DNA of 9,751 bases, from the NCBI GenBank assembly GCA_964413425.1, contig CAYPST010000136.1, positions 1-9,751 on the forward strand, given 5' to 3'. The notes under the pieces were generated by a model that was not told the origin of the DNA, ran no database searches, and saw only the letters and a program-made list of their open reading frames with translations. This document shows, in pieces, positions 1 to 6,426 of this stretch. Source of the stretch: DATFLS01 sp964413425. Its GTDB lineage: Bacteria > Fidelibacterota > JAANXI01. A program made the translations under genes and the position numbers. How positions within the stretch are numbered: the first letter of the stretch is position 1; each line of letters starts with the position of its first letter.

Positions 1-2
1 GC

Positions 3-92
3 GAAAACCCTTTAATAGCGGGTGTTTTTGGCATTGCCGGTGTCAAACTTAAGCTGATGAGAACACCAATATCGAGCTATAGCTCGGGCTGA
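3..92 (+). CDS. Possible C-terminal tail of a gene entering from the left edge
   Basis: Frame 3 is open from the window edge to a TGA at 90-92 and would encode 29 residues with a hydrophobic, glycine-rich stretch (NPLIAGVFGIAGVKLKL) followed by SSYSSG. The first part reads like real protein. The last ten codons lie inside the hairpin repeat at 69-162, so if the gene is real the repeat supplies its stop codon and C-terminus. Nothing upstream is visible, so neither family nor function can be given. It could equally be chance. Confidence 0.25.
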   Translation, partial: ENPLIAGVFGIAGVKLKLMRTPISSYSSG

Positions 93-162
93 ATCGAACT
101 ATGGCTCGACTACATCTGTTTACAGGGCTTCCAGGGAAGTGAGAAATCGAGCTCCGGCTCGC
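69..162. repeat. Three-hairpin TCGAGC repeat, copy 1
   Basis: Three short hairpins share one plan, a six-base stem TCGAGC/GCTCGA round a four-base loop. They lie at about 72-87 (loop TATA; the 14 bases CGAGCTATAGCTCG form a perfect palindrome), 94-109 (loop TATG, one stem mismatch) and 147-161 (loop TCCG). Units 1 and 2 are close together and unit 3 lies about 38 bases further on. A second copy with the same three units, near-identical spacing and similar linker sequence (CTGTTTACAG here, CTGTTGACAG there) lies at 7251-7346. The stem is kept while the loop varies, which suggests selection on structure or on a two-fold DNA-binding site. Bases 163-265 after it hold no gene, and I see no strong terminator for the leftward gene. 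Confidence 0.75.
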
Positions 163-265
163 CCGGGGCATTCGCCAGGCGCTCTGCGTGTCGCAGCCTG
201 GTGAAATTATTCTACTGTCCAAGGTAACTTGAAATCAAAGGTAACGGCATCTTCCACCTCGGAGA

Positions 266-2425
266 TCAAAACAAATCCAGCCGTAACTGATTCATTTTCC
301 TGAGTTGCTTGTAATGCCGGTTTCGCTGCCGGAACAGTTTTTCAAAATAGTCGACTTTTTTATCCCGGTAGTCATAGATAACGGGGTGTTTATTGGAGTG
401 AAGCACGCGCCCTATGTACTGAATAAGTTTCCCCTTGAAGGCAAAGGGATAGACTAAAAATAATGCATCGAATCCACCGATATCCATGCCTTCCCCGAAG
501 AACTGTCCCGTGGAAATCACCACCTGGAAATTTCCGCTTCTGATCTGCTCCATCTTGGAGTGCCGGCTGCGTCTGGAATCATCACCGCTGATTGCGATGG
601 TCTCCCACTGCTTTCTCAGGTACAGATTCAGGACATCAATATGGGCTTTCCGTTCTGTCAGGACTAACGGGGACTTCCCCTGTTGGATCATTTCACCGAT
701 GTCTTGCACAATCATCTCATTCCGCCGGGTATCATAGATGAGCGTCCGGGAGAGGACTTCGTAATCATCTATGGTATAGGTAAACGGAATGGAGAGTGCA
801 GTCTCCCGTATCCTGATATCTATGAACGAAGATCCCTCTTTGATCTGCTCTGGCCTGGTGTGCGAGAGAATATCCCCGATGAACATATAGATGAGTTTTT
901 CATCGTTGTGTTTTCGCATGGGGGTGGCGGTAAAGCCATATAAATAGCAGGGATTGAATCTGGTTATGGTCTCACGGAATGTTTTCGCGGGAATATGATG
1001 ACATTCATCGACGATAATGATACCGAACGCCCCGGTGAGTTCTTCCGCTTTCGGATTCCGGTGCAGACTCTGGATCATCCCGACTGTTATCGTATCACCC
1101 TGGGCTTTTTTGGTCCCTGAAAATTCGCCGATATCCTTTCCCGGAATATTCAAAAAGGACCGGATACTCTCCTTCCATTGATCGGCCAGCGCCTTCCGGT
1201 GGACCATGATTAAAGCGGGCTGGCGTTTTCTGGCGATGAGCTCCAGCCCCATGATGGTTTTGCCGGAGCCGGGCGGAGCCACAATCACTCCGAAATCCCG
1301 GCGATCTGTAGGAGCGAGCGCCTGCTTCTGGTACTCATACAACTGAATGGTCGAGTGAAACTGAACCGGCGAACGTTCCCTGCGCTTGTCAACGATCTGA
1401 TATGAGATCCCGTTCTCTTCACAGAAGGTGGTCAACTGGTCAACGAATCCCCTGGGAATGAAGACGTTCTCACCGTCCTCCTTCAGAACCTTGATGTATT
1501 TTTCGGTGTTGTACACGGACTTCCCGAGTTTCGATTTCATTAGATAGGCCGAGTTGATAAAATGTAACTCGTCCCGCAGAAAGTCCGCTAACTTTGCGTC
1601 GATCTCCTGCTTTTGTAATTGAACGTAGTTGTTTAAGACGATCTGCAATTCGTCAGAGGAATGAGCAGGTGGGGAGCGAAATGGAATTTCTTTCTTCCCA
1701 TTGGATACCGGTCCGGATACCGAGGAATATAGATTAGTAAGATGAGAAGTGGAGAGTTTCCGGATATCCCTGAGATATGCCCATTGATCCGGATAGGGCT
1801 CCCTGGTTTCCGGGTTGATGAAACAGGCGTTCCCCTCCTCGAGATAATGTTTATGCAACGGGAGGGCGATGAGATTGCCGAATCCCTTACCGCTGTGATA
1901 ATCCTGGTTGGGAAAGAGACGATCAAAACTGCCTTCCTTATCGAAGGCGGATACCACTCCTGCTTCTTGTAACAGCCGGAAGATGATCCTCCTGCTTTTC
2001 ACCGCGGGGTACTGTTCATCAAAGAATATCCACACGTGGGCTCCCTGTCCGGACTTCGAACGTTCCAGATAGGCCGGAATGTCGTACTGTTCACATACGT
2101 CGAGAAAATTCCGGCTCTCTTCCACCCAGTTGTGTTTGTCGAAATCCACTGCGATGAAATAGGAGGCATTATTCTGTAACAACGGATAAATTCCCACCGC
2201 AATGTGGCCATGCAGATGTCTGGCTACAACATTTTTGGTGAGCGGCAAGAGAGATTTTTCTGTGAAGTCAGCAAAGGTGCCGCCCCGGGAGGTATGTGTT
2301 CGGTATGCCTCCCAGTCGACATCATAGGCCGGCATATACCCCTGCTTTCTCCGGACGGCATACACGTCCTCTCTTCCCCGGAAGAGTGATCGAAACGTAT
2401 TCACCTGTTCGGCGGATATGGACAT
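266..2425 (-). CDS. TOTE-type archaeo-eukaryotic primase fused to superfamily II helicase
   Basis: This 719-residue protein carries two enzymes. Residues about 10-235 match the primase domain of TOTE conflict systems: the metal-binding DxD at D94/D96 (VDFDK), the SxH-type motif S125-H130 (SGQGAH) and the FPNQD...GFGNLIALPL block at 171-190. After a linker region (250-355), a DEAD/DEAH-like SF2 helicase follows with Walker A APPGSGKT (383-390), Walker B VDECHH (472-477), motif III FTATP (498-502) and motif VI QYIGRVLH (669-676), all intact. It probably makes or extends primers while unwinding nucleic acid in the cytoplasm, in a defence or replication-conflict role; this is inferred from the family. 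TOTE systems are described with a nuclease component, but the protein ends soon after motif VI in a basic tail (700-719) and no nuclease gene is adjacent. The ATG at 2425 has only a weak Shine-Dalgarno. It is divergent from the DUF2283 gene, with 120 bases between them. Domain call firm, role less so. Confidence 0.9.
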   Translation of the reverse strand: MSISAEQVNTFRSLFRGREDVYAVRRKQGYMPAYDVDWEAYRTHTSRGGTFADFTEKSLLPLTKNVVARHLHGHIAVGIYPLLQNNASYFIAVDFDKHNWVEESRNFLDVCEQYDIPAYLERSKSGQGAHVWIFFDEQYPAVKSRRIIFRLLQEAGVVSAFDKEGSFDRLFPNQDYHSGKGFGNLIALPLHKHYLEEGNACFINPETREPYPDQWAYLRDIRKLSTSHLTNLYSSVSGPVSNGKKEIPFRSPPAHSSDELQIVLNNYVQLQKQEIDAKLADFLRDELHFINSAYLMKSKLGKSVYNTEKYIKVLKEDGENVFIPRGFVDQLTTFCEENGISYQIVDKRRERSPVQFHSTIQLYEYQKQALAPTDRRDFGVIVAPPGSGKTIMGLELIARKRQPALIMVHRKALADQWKESIRSFLNIPGKDIGEFSGTKKAQGDTITVGMIQSLHRNPKAEELTGAFGIIIVDECHHIPAKTFRETITRFNPCYLYGFTATPMRKHNDEKLIYMFIGDILSHTRPEQIKEGSSFIDIRIRETALSIPFTYTIDDYEVLSRTLIYDTRRNEMIVQDIGEMIQQGKSPLVLTERKAHIDVLNLYLRKQWETIAISGDDSRRSRHSKMEQIRSGNFQVVISTGQFFGEGMDIGGFDALFLVYPFAFKGKLIQYIGRVLHSNKHPVIYDYRDKKVDYFEKLFRQRNRHYKQLRKMNQLRLDLF

Positions 2426-2494
2426 AGGCAGGAAATGACCGTTTAGGTTCCAGATGGTATAAGTTTGTACTTGAAGACTATCTCGGGAGTTCCT

Positions 2495-2523
2495 TTGACA
2501 TTTTGTGTAGTGTATATTTTAAT
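2495..2523 (+). promoter_or_regulatory. Candidate sigma-70-like promoter for the DUF2283 gene
   Basis: A perfect TTGACA (2495-2500) is followed after 17 bases by TTTAAT (2518-2523). An AAGGAG ribosome site (2533-2538) then precedes the ATG at 2546. An alternative -10 would be TATATT just upstream, but its spacing to TTGACA is too short. It lies in the divergent gap with the helicase gene. No equally good promoter was found for the leftward gene. Confidence 0.5.
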
Positions 2524-2545
2524 CAAGTATGTAAGGAGAAAACTT

Positions 2546-2752
2546 ATGATAGTAAAATATTTCCCGGATACGGACACTGCTTATATTGAATTCACGGATC
2601 TCCCTGTAGAGGATATTAAAGAGGTCAGTGAGAATATTTATATCGATATTGATAAAGAGGGGGATCTGGTGAGCATGACGATTGAACATGCCAGGGCGAA
2701 CGCCAATTTACAGGAATTTGCTTATCAGGAGATGGCTGCACAGGAGGTGTGA
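2546..2752 (+). CDS. DUF2283 family small protein (probable orphan antitoxin)
   Basis: This protein of 68 residues has the DUF2283 signature: an opening KYFPDTDTAYIEF, a central acidic YIDIDKEGDLVSMTIEHA strand pair and a short helical tail. The ATG at 2546 is chosen because AAGGAG lies eight bases upstream; the open frame to 2465 adds a non-homologous hydrophobic leader. DUF2283 proteins commonly sit beside a DUF4258 or similar small toxin and are presumed antitoxins. Here the promoter lies directly upstream and a dispersed repeat (copy A) begins about 25 bases after the stop, so no partner gene is left. The family call is firm; the antitoxin role is inferred from usual context. Confidence 0.85.
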   Translation: MIVKYFPDTDTAYIEFTDLPVEDIKEVSENIYIDIDKEGDLVSMTIEHARANANLQEFAYQEMAAQEV

Positions 2753-2777
2753 TCTCCAGTATGCCTGCAAGAAATAG

Positions 2778-3119
2778 GCCACAGATTGACACAGATAAAA
2801 GACGAGAAAAGAGTCCCCCGTCCCAGGCCCCCCGGATATTATGGTGCTGAATTGTCACTCATTAAGTAGTGGTCAATTGTCAAAGGGGGGAAAACGGAGA
2901 ACGGAACACGGAGAACGGAAAGAAGACAACAGAACCTGCTGTAAGGGAAATGATCGATTGATTCTTGTAGTAAACGTTAAGGTATAGCGTGCTTATGAAT
3001 CCAGGGCAGGACTCTCCAATCCGTTTGGCGGGGTGTGGGAAATATCCTGTCAATCCTGTCCCGTGGGGATCCCCCTGGGATGTACCCTGTCTTTGATTTT
3101 TGACAGGATAGACAGGATA
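2778..3119 (+). repeat. Nested modular repeat element, copy A
   Basis: Successive modules are: CACAGATTGACACAGATAAAAG plus GAGAAAAGAGTCCCCC (2778-2824; the latter 16-mer is identical at 4416-4431); GTCAATTGTC followed by repeated ACGGAGAACGGAACACGG-type words (2871-2921); a spacer ending ACTCTCCAATCC...TGGCGGGG (about 3011-3032); and a hairpin from units of ATCCTGTnn and their complement (3043-3119). The hairpin's left arm is split by about 22 bases containing GGGGATCCCC. The same order recurs in copies B and C. The right-hand ACGG module seen in B and C is missing here. No gene is seen from 2753 to 3339. Confidence 0.8.
3060..3086 (+). repeat. Short GGGATCCC/TGGGATGT repeat, forward unit
   Basis: A 27-base stretch with the core GGGATCCC and then CTGGGATGTACC interrupts the left arm of the copy A hairpin. 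Its reverse complement recurs at 3528-3552 with about 21 of 25 positions matching and a two-base gap. Together they form a widely spaced inverted pair round the orphan antitoxin-like gene at 3340-3525. Confidence 0.45.
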
Positions 3120-3300
3120 AGAAAATAAAAACAATACCTCCTTTGCAGGGAGTAAAATCTGTGAGTGCCAAGAAGTGGCTGTGAACCGCTCCTGATTCAG
3201 ACTTTTCTCCGGGGAATCCGGGAACATTCGGAATTATATCTTGCAAGGGGCGTCAATTCACTCTAATATCCACTACGTGTATTTTGCGAAGAATAAGAGT

Positions 3301-3313
3301 GTGTTTAAAACAC
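3301..3313. promoter_or_regulatory. Palindrome upstream of the orphan antitoxin-like gene, candidate operator
   Basis: GTGTTT-A-AAACAC is a perfect 13-base palindrome 26 bases before the ATG at 3340. Toxin-antitoxin genes are usually autoregulated through palindromes at this position, so it may be an autorepression site or a relic of one. A possible -10 (TATAAC, 3320-3325) overlaps the leader, but no convincing -35 accompanies it. Confidence 0.35.
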
Positions 3314-3339
3314 TCCAGGTATAACGGAGAGATAGTACT

Positions 3340-3525
3340 ATGAGTGACATTAAGGACCGTATGCATCAAATTATCCGTGACCAGCCTGATGACAGATCCT
3401 ATGAGGAAATTCTGCGCGAATTAGCATTCCATCATATGATCGAGAAAGGACTACAGGATTCTGAACAGGGAAGGACTATTTCTCAGGATGAACTGCGACG
3501 AAGAATCGGGCAATTATATCCCTGA
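3340..3525 (+). CDS. Antitoxin-like small protein, toxin partner absent
   Basis: The product is 61 residues, strongly charged and predicted helical: MSDIKDRMHQIIRDQPDD, then SYEEILRELAFHHMIEKGLQDSEQGRTISQDELRRRI. The pattern (short helix, a D(D)xSYEEIL helix, GLxDxExGRxIS, then a basic helix) is that of small antitoxins normally encoded just before a RelE/ParE toxin. A GGAGAG ribosome site precedes the ATG. No toxin frame or recognisable remnant follows; 3526-3814 begins with a short inverted repeat and non-coding DNA. Without a partner it may be an anti-addiction relic that neutralises a toxin made elsewhere, or a decaying remnant. Family recognised by pattern only. Confidence 0.75.
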   Translation: MSDIKDRMHQIIRDQPDDRSYEEILRELAFHHMIEKGLQDSEQGRTISQDELRRRIGQLYP

Positions 3526-3527
3526 AT

Positions 3528-3552
3528 GGCACATCCCAGGGATCCCTGTGGG
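3528..3552 (-). repeat. Short GGGATCCC/TGGGATGT repeat, reverse unit
   Basis: Read on the minus strand, this is the partner of the unit at 3060-3086, with the same GGGATCCC core followed by TGGGATGT and CC. It begins immediately after the stop codon of the orphan antitoxin-like gene, where a toxin gene would be expected. Confidence 0.45.
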
Positions 3553-3814
3553 ACAGATACACACAAAAAAATGGATATTCACTGATACAAGAATAGAAAG
3601 GTGTTAAAGAGTGGGAGCGCTGAGAGAATGGGTCTTCTTATTTATCGCCATGCGCCCAGCACGAGGCACTTTGCCCGCAAGGCCCAGAGGACAAAAGTCC
3701 CGCCCAGTTTCCTCGATGGCTTTTCCAGCATTGCTGTTCATCCATTGTCTCATGCTTATCATTTTATTGCATCACATTTCATTGTATATTCTCCCGAAAA
3801 GACAGGAGGTGTAA
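3553..3814. other. Gene-free stretch before the toxin-antitoxin pair
   Basis: No supported gene. Frames opening at 3601 (GTG) and 3611 have no recognisable protein character. A GC-rich patch (about 3650-3710) can form small hairpins such as GGAC-AAAA-GTCC (3689-3700). From about 3730 the sequence turns AT-rich, with TATATT at about 3785-3790 as a possible -10 for the downstream pair but no clear -35. Confidence 0.4.
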
Positions 3815-4021
3815 ATGAAGAAAGCATTCGCAGACCTCGTGGAAGCAGTCAAACAACTGGATCCGGAGGAGAAATTAGAATTAAAGGGGTTGCTGGATAA
3901 ATACCTGATCGAAGAACGCCGGCATGAGATACACCGGCACTTTGAGGAGAGTCAGCACGAGGAAGACGATCTGTCGTTTTCGTCAGATATTGATGATTTG
4001 AAATCCCAGGTCCCCGAATGA
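3815..4021 (+). CDS. Type II antitoxin, partner of the RelE/YafQ-like toxin
   Basis: This 68-residue acidic, helical protein opens with an amphipathic segment (LVEAVKQLDPEEKLELKGLLDKYLIEERR) and ends in an acidic, probably flexible part containing FSSDIDDLKSQ. That layout is typical of antitoxins encoded ahead of RelE/StbE-type mRNA interferases: an N-terminal dimerising part, with a C-terminal tail that wraps and blocks the toxin. A strong AGGAGGTG precedes the ATG. Its last codons overlap the toxin start in an ATGA junction (4018-4021), implying translational coupling and excess antitoxin. Free antitoxin is expected to be protease-sensitive, and the complex to repress its own promoter; both statements come from the family. 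Confidence 0.85.
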   Translation: MKKAFADLVEAVKQLDPEEKLELKGLLDKYLIEERRHEIHRHFEESQHEEDDLSFSSDIDDLKSQVPE

Positions 4022-4284
4022 AAGTTGCCTTCAGTTCCACTTTTCAACGCGCCTATCGAAAACACATTCTGAAAAACCCTGAAGTCAAAGATCGGTTCTG
4101 GACCCGGGTTGAGTGGTTTGTGGAGAATCCATTTGATCCCCGGTTACGCACCCATAAGCTCTCCGGTGAATTACAGGAGTTATGGAGTTTTAGCGTCACG
4201 TATGATGTCCGGGTTATATTCTATTTCACCGGAGAGGACAAAGCCGTATTCATCGATATCGGAACTCATGACGAAGTGTATTAA
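4018..4284 (+). CDS. RelE/YafQ-family mRNA interferase toxin
   Basis: The 88-residue protein has the normal length and full pattern of RelE/StbE/YafQ toxins: an opening basic helix FQRAYRKHILKNPEVKDRF, the NPFDPRLRTHKLSGEL block (37-51), WSFSVTYDVRVIFYF (56-70) and the terminal DIGTHDEVY (80-88). The basic, His- and Arg-rich surface and the C-terminal H-D-E-x-Y are the residues expected for cutting mRNA in the ribosomal A site and so stopping translation. The gene starts inside the antitoxin stop (ATGA). No frameshift or missing block is seen, so the pair looks functional. Its cellular role (growth arrest, plasmid or island maintenance, phage response) cannot be told from sequence. Confidence 0.88.
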   Translation: MKVAFSSTFQRAYRKHILKNPEVKDRFWTRVEWFVENPFDPRLRTHKLSGELQELWSFSVTYDVRVIFYFTGEDKAVFIDIGTHDEVY

Positions 4285-4363
4285 TGATTCATTGAAGAAG
4301 CGTTCAATCAGCAACATTCAGTCATTTAGTATATTTTAGAGCACATTCCCTACCACAAATTAA

Positions 4364-4610
4364 GCCACAGATTTACGCAGATGTCCACAGATAAAAGAAA
4401 TGAAAAGAGAGGAATGAGAAAAGAGTCCCCCATATCATCCCGCACCCCGGTTCTCAGGGGTGAGGGATCTCTATCAAGGAGCCAGCAGTTCGATTACGGA
4501 ACTCCCCGGGAAGCCGCAAATCCCGTACGGCCCCGGGCTGTTCGCATCGTTCACACACGGGAGCGGAGCCACACCCCAGGAGTCGTGAAGGGATCCTGCC
4601 AATCCTGCCC
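4364..4610 (+). repeat. Nested modular repeat, degenerate copy D
   Basis: The left module is clear: GCCACAGATTTACGCAG, CCACAGATAAAAG and GAGAAAAGAGTCCCCC (4364-4441), the last identical to 2804-2819 in copy A. The ACGG module is not recognisable. At 4593-4610 a single decayed hairpin arm remains (ATCCTGCCAATCCTGCCC against ATCCTGTCAATCCTGTCC in copy A). Orientation matches the other copies. The rest of 4285-4648 holds no supported gene. Confidence 0.6.
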
Positions 4611-4648
4611 ACAAATCACCGGAAACAAGGACTGGCTCGGGGCGCTGT

Positions 4649-5287
4649 TTACTCTTTGGAAAGCACCCCGTATAGCCGGTCCTTGACGCGAACTGCATTG
4701 CGATCGTGAACCAGACGTTTGCGGATGTACAACAGCAACATCCAGAGAGTGAGCGTGGTGATGGGAGCTATTAGATAAAATACCGGCGGGTTATACAAAA
4801 TTAGTATACAGTACAGGAGTGTTAACGGGAGACTCAGATACAAGGTAAATGAACCGGTCGTTCTGGTGAAAACGGTGGTCACAGCGGAAGAGCCGGGGAT
4901 TTGTACAGGATGATGCAGGCCTGCCAGAAATCCGATGGGGATTAGAGCAGCGGCGGTCACCACATAAAATGTGATGAGAGACATCTCAGTGATGTTTGTT
5001 ATGGTCAGTAACGTGAATGTGTAGATCGCATCCGTTATAAGAGGGACATGCAGAAGTAAAATATATCGTTTGAAACCGGTCCGGAGCACTCCTTCACTTA
5101 TTGCCAATGTATGCCATAATTCTTTCTGGTGACCAAAGATATTATTGAACAGATAGGTGAAGAGTACCAGTGGTGTAGCGGCCAGCAGGATCATGAATCT
5201 GGTGGTGGAACCATCTCCATCTGTGATCCGAAGAAATACGGCCAGCAGGATCACCAGCGTTTTGGCAGCAAACACCATCAGGAGCAT
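4649..5287 (-). CDS. Six-helix membrane protein, probably the C-terminal part of an ABC-2-like permease
   Basis: From the first ATG the product is 212 residues with about six hydrophobic segments: 1-20, 31-51, 76-98, 103-125, 148-166 and 170-189. It ends in a basic tail (RKRLVHDRNAVRVKDRLYGVLSKE), so that end is probably cytoplasmic. A conserved-looking loop, NNIFGHQKELWHTLA, resembles Bacteroidota exporter permeases of about twice this length. The frame stays open for 16 codons above the ATG (up to 5335) with protein-like sequence (KFRTLYIGFVRH) but no good start or ribosome site, then stops 8 bases from the oppositely oriented DUF6922 ATG. This suggests the 5' half was lost in a rearrangement. 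No ATPase gene is nearby. It may be a pseudogene. Confidence 0.6.
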   Translation of the reverse strand: MLLMVFAAKTLVILLAVFLRITDGDGSTTRFMILLAATPLVLFTYLFNNIFGHQKELWHTLAISEGVLRTGFKRYILLLHVPLITDAIYTFTLLTITNITEMSLITFYVVTAAALIPIGFLAGLHHPVQIPGSSAVTTVFTRTTGSFTLYLSLPLTLLYCILILYNPPVFYLIAPITTLTLWMLLLYIRKRLVHDRNAVRVKDRLYGVLSKE

Positions 5288-5343
5288 ATGCCGGACAAAT
5301 CCGATGTACAGAGTACGGAATTTTTGTATATTATTTTATCAAT

Positions 5344-5643
5344 ATGGCACCTTCATCACATGATACTGATGCATTGCGGGAACTTCCTCCCCAGGCGGAG
5401 ACGCTTTTCTGGGATGTGGACCTGACGCAGCTGGATCCCCGGAAACATGCACGGTTCGTCATCACCAGACTCCTGACGATGGGGCGGCCTGAACATATCC
5501 GCTGGGTGCTGAAGCGGTATTCCCGCCGGGAAATGATCCATGCTATCCGGACTTCCCGGACTCTCGATCCGAAGACGGCGAACTTCTGGGCACTGTATTT
5601 CGATATCCCCAGGGAGCAAATCAGATGCTTCCGGACATCCTGA
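5344..5643 (+). CDS. DUF6922 protein, presumed antitoxin-side partner of an AbiEii-type toxin
   Basis: The 99-residue protein shows the DUF6922 pattern: LFWDVDLTQLDPRKHARFVITRLLTMG (21-47), a middle helical part (WVLKRYSRREMIHAIRTSR) and the signature LDPKTANFWALYFDIPREQIRC (74-95). Such proteins are typically encoded directly before a nucleotidyltransferase of the AbiEii/AbiGii toxin family, often with overlapping genes. That arrangement is seen here, because the AbiEii start codon (5625) lies inside this gene's end, but the toxin is cut off after 17 codons. The ATG at 5344 has no Shine-Dalgarno and follows an AT-rich tract (5321-5340), so a very short leader is possible. The gene is intact. 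Its role without a toxin is unclear. Confidence 0.82.
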   Translation: MAPSSHDTDALRELPPQAETLFWDVDLTQLDPRKHARFVITRLLTMGRPEHIRWVLKRYSRREMIHAIRTSRTLDPKTANFWALYFDIPREQIRCFRTS

Positions 5644-5678
5644 CTCCGGAGTCCCGGAGCATTCTCCGCTCCACCTGA
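5625..5678 (+). pseudogene. N-terminal remnant of an AbiEii/AbiGii-family nucleotidyltransferase toxin
   Basis: An ATG inside the end of the DUF6922 gene opens a frame reading MLPDILTPESRSILRST and then TGA. This is the usual opening of AbiEii-type toxins encoded after DUF6922 (MLPxIL...). The expected next block, a nucleotidyltransferase GGT(A)LAL motif with catalytic aspartates, is missing. The TGA at 5676-5678 is the first part of the repeat junction: TGAATTGTCAATCGTG begins repeat copy B. The toxin has therefore lost almost all of its coding sequence at the repeat border. It is too short to fold as an enzyme. Confidence 0.65.
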
Positions 5679-6148
5679 ATTGTCAATCGTGAAAAGAGGG
5701 AATACGGATCACGGAACACGGACAACAGAAAATGCTGGATACAGGACGATCGATCGAATCCTGCGATAAATGGGAAATATTGCGCCTTGATGAAGCCGGT
5801 ATTCAATGGGGCAGTTCTCTGCAAGCTATGTGGCGGGGAGCGGTGGTAATATCCTGTCAATCCTGTATATCCTGTCTCCTGTTTTTGACAGGATTGACGG
5901 GATATACAGGATAACAAATTACAACAAGACCTGTATTGTAAAGATTACAATCTGTGGTGCTTTGCGTGCCAGGGTCAGCTCTTTGAGGTAAATCTGTGGC
6001 TCGTCATTTGTTTATCTGTGTCAATCCGTGTGTTTCTGTGTGAATCCGTGTGCCATTCGGTGGGTGGAGGGGGGCCGTTCTCCGGTCTCCGTTGTCCGTT
6101 CTCCCGTTATTACGCCATGCACTCTGCGCTATGCGCTTTGCCGTAGAT
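5678..6148 (+). repeat. Nested modular repeat element, copy B
   Basis: Modules in order: ATTGTCAATCGTG plus ACGGATCACGGAACACGGACAACAG-type words (5678-5733); a spacer ending TATGTGGCGGGG (5827-5838); a long imperfect hairpin 5850-5913 whose two 27-base arms each contain three ATCCTGTnn-type units; AATCTGTGG and TTATCTGTGTCAATCCGTGTG words (5990-6052); GGTGGGTGG(A)GGGGG (6059-6074); and CCGGTCTCCGTTGTCCGTTCTCC (6082-6106), the reverse complement of the opening ACGG words. A further shared part (ACGCCATGCACTCTGCGC) runs to about 6130-6148. The left border coincides with the truncation of the AbiEii gene. No gene is seen from 5679 to 6225. Confidence 0.85.
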
Positions 6149-6225
6149 ATCTGTGGAGACCTATTTCTATCTGTGCCTAAGCGGTTGTTTTCTCTGCATC
6201 AGACTCTCCCGGATGGCGAGTCATT

Positions 6226-6426
6226 TTAAAATGGATCCCCGGCGAGATCCGGTATTTGAAACGAGGTGTGGTTTTTTCTAAGAATCGCCAGAGAAAACCG
6301 GGTTGGTGAGACGTACTCCCGCACTTCGTCGATGAGGTACATTTCTCCGGCGTCTTCATCTTCCTGCCAGACAATCTCCCCGCCGGCTGCACACCAGGGA
6401 ACTAAATTGTCTCCTGGTATATACAT
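6226..6426 (-). CDS. 66-residue protein of unknown function, coupled to the membrane protein gene
   Basis: Starting at the ATG 6426-6424, this frame gives 66 residues rich in acidic and aromatic residues (PWCAAGGEIVWQEDEDAGEMYLIDEVREYV) followed by a basic stretch (RFSLAILRKNHTSF). It ends GDPF at a TGA lying beside the palindrome CATTTTAAAATG. The start is chosen because its ATG overlaps the stop of the preceding membrane protein gene (TGATG), typical of translational coupling; an upstream in-frame ATG at 6459 lies inside that gene. No family is recognised. The position suggests a part in the bacteriocin-like cluster, perhaps an immunity or accessory factor, but that is guesswork. The abrupt end might also mean a 3' truncation. 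Confidence 0.5.
   Translation of the reverse strand: MYIPGDNLVPWCAAGGEIVWQEDEDAGEMYLIDEVREYVSPTRFSLAILRKNHTSFQIPDLAGDPF

Noticed and set aside
2465..2752. Longer start for the DUF2283 protein
   Set aside because: The extra 27 residues overlap the TTGACA/TTTAAT promoter and are not part of the family; AAGGAG fits the ATG at 2546.
3601..3900. GTG-initiated frame upstream of and overlapping the antitoxin
   Set aside because: It overlaps the well-supported antitoxin in another frame and shows no family pattern or ribosome site.
4381..4698. Overlapping frames on both strands in 4381-4698
   Set aside because: They lie in the degenerate repeat copy D, lack ribosome sites and have no coding character.
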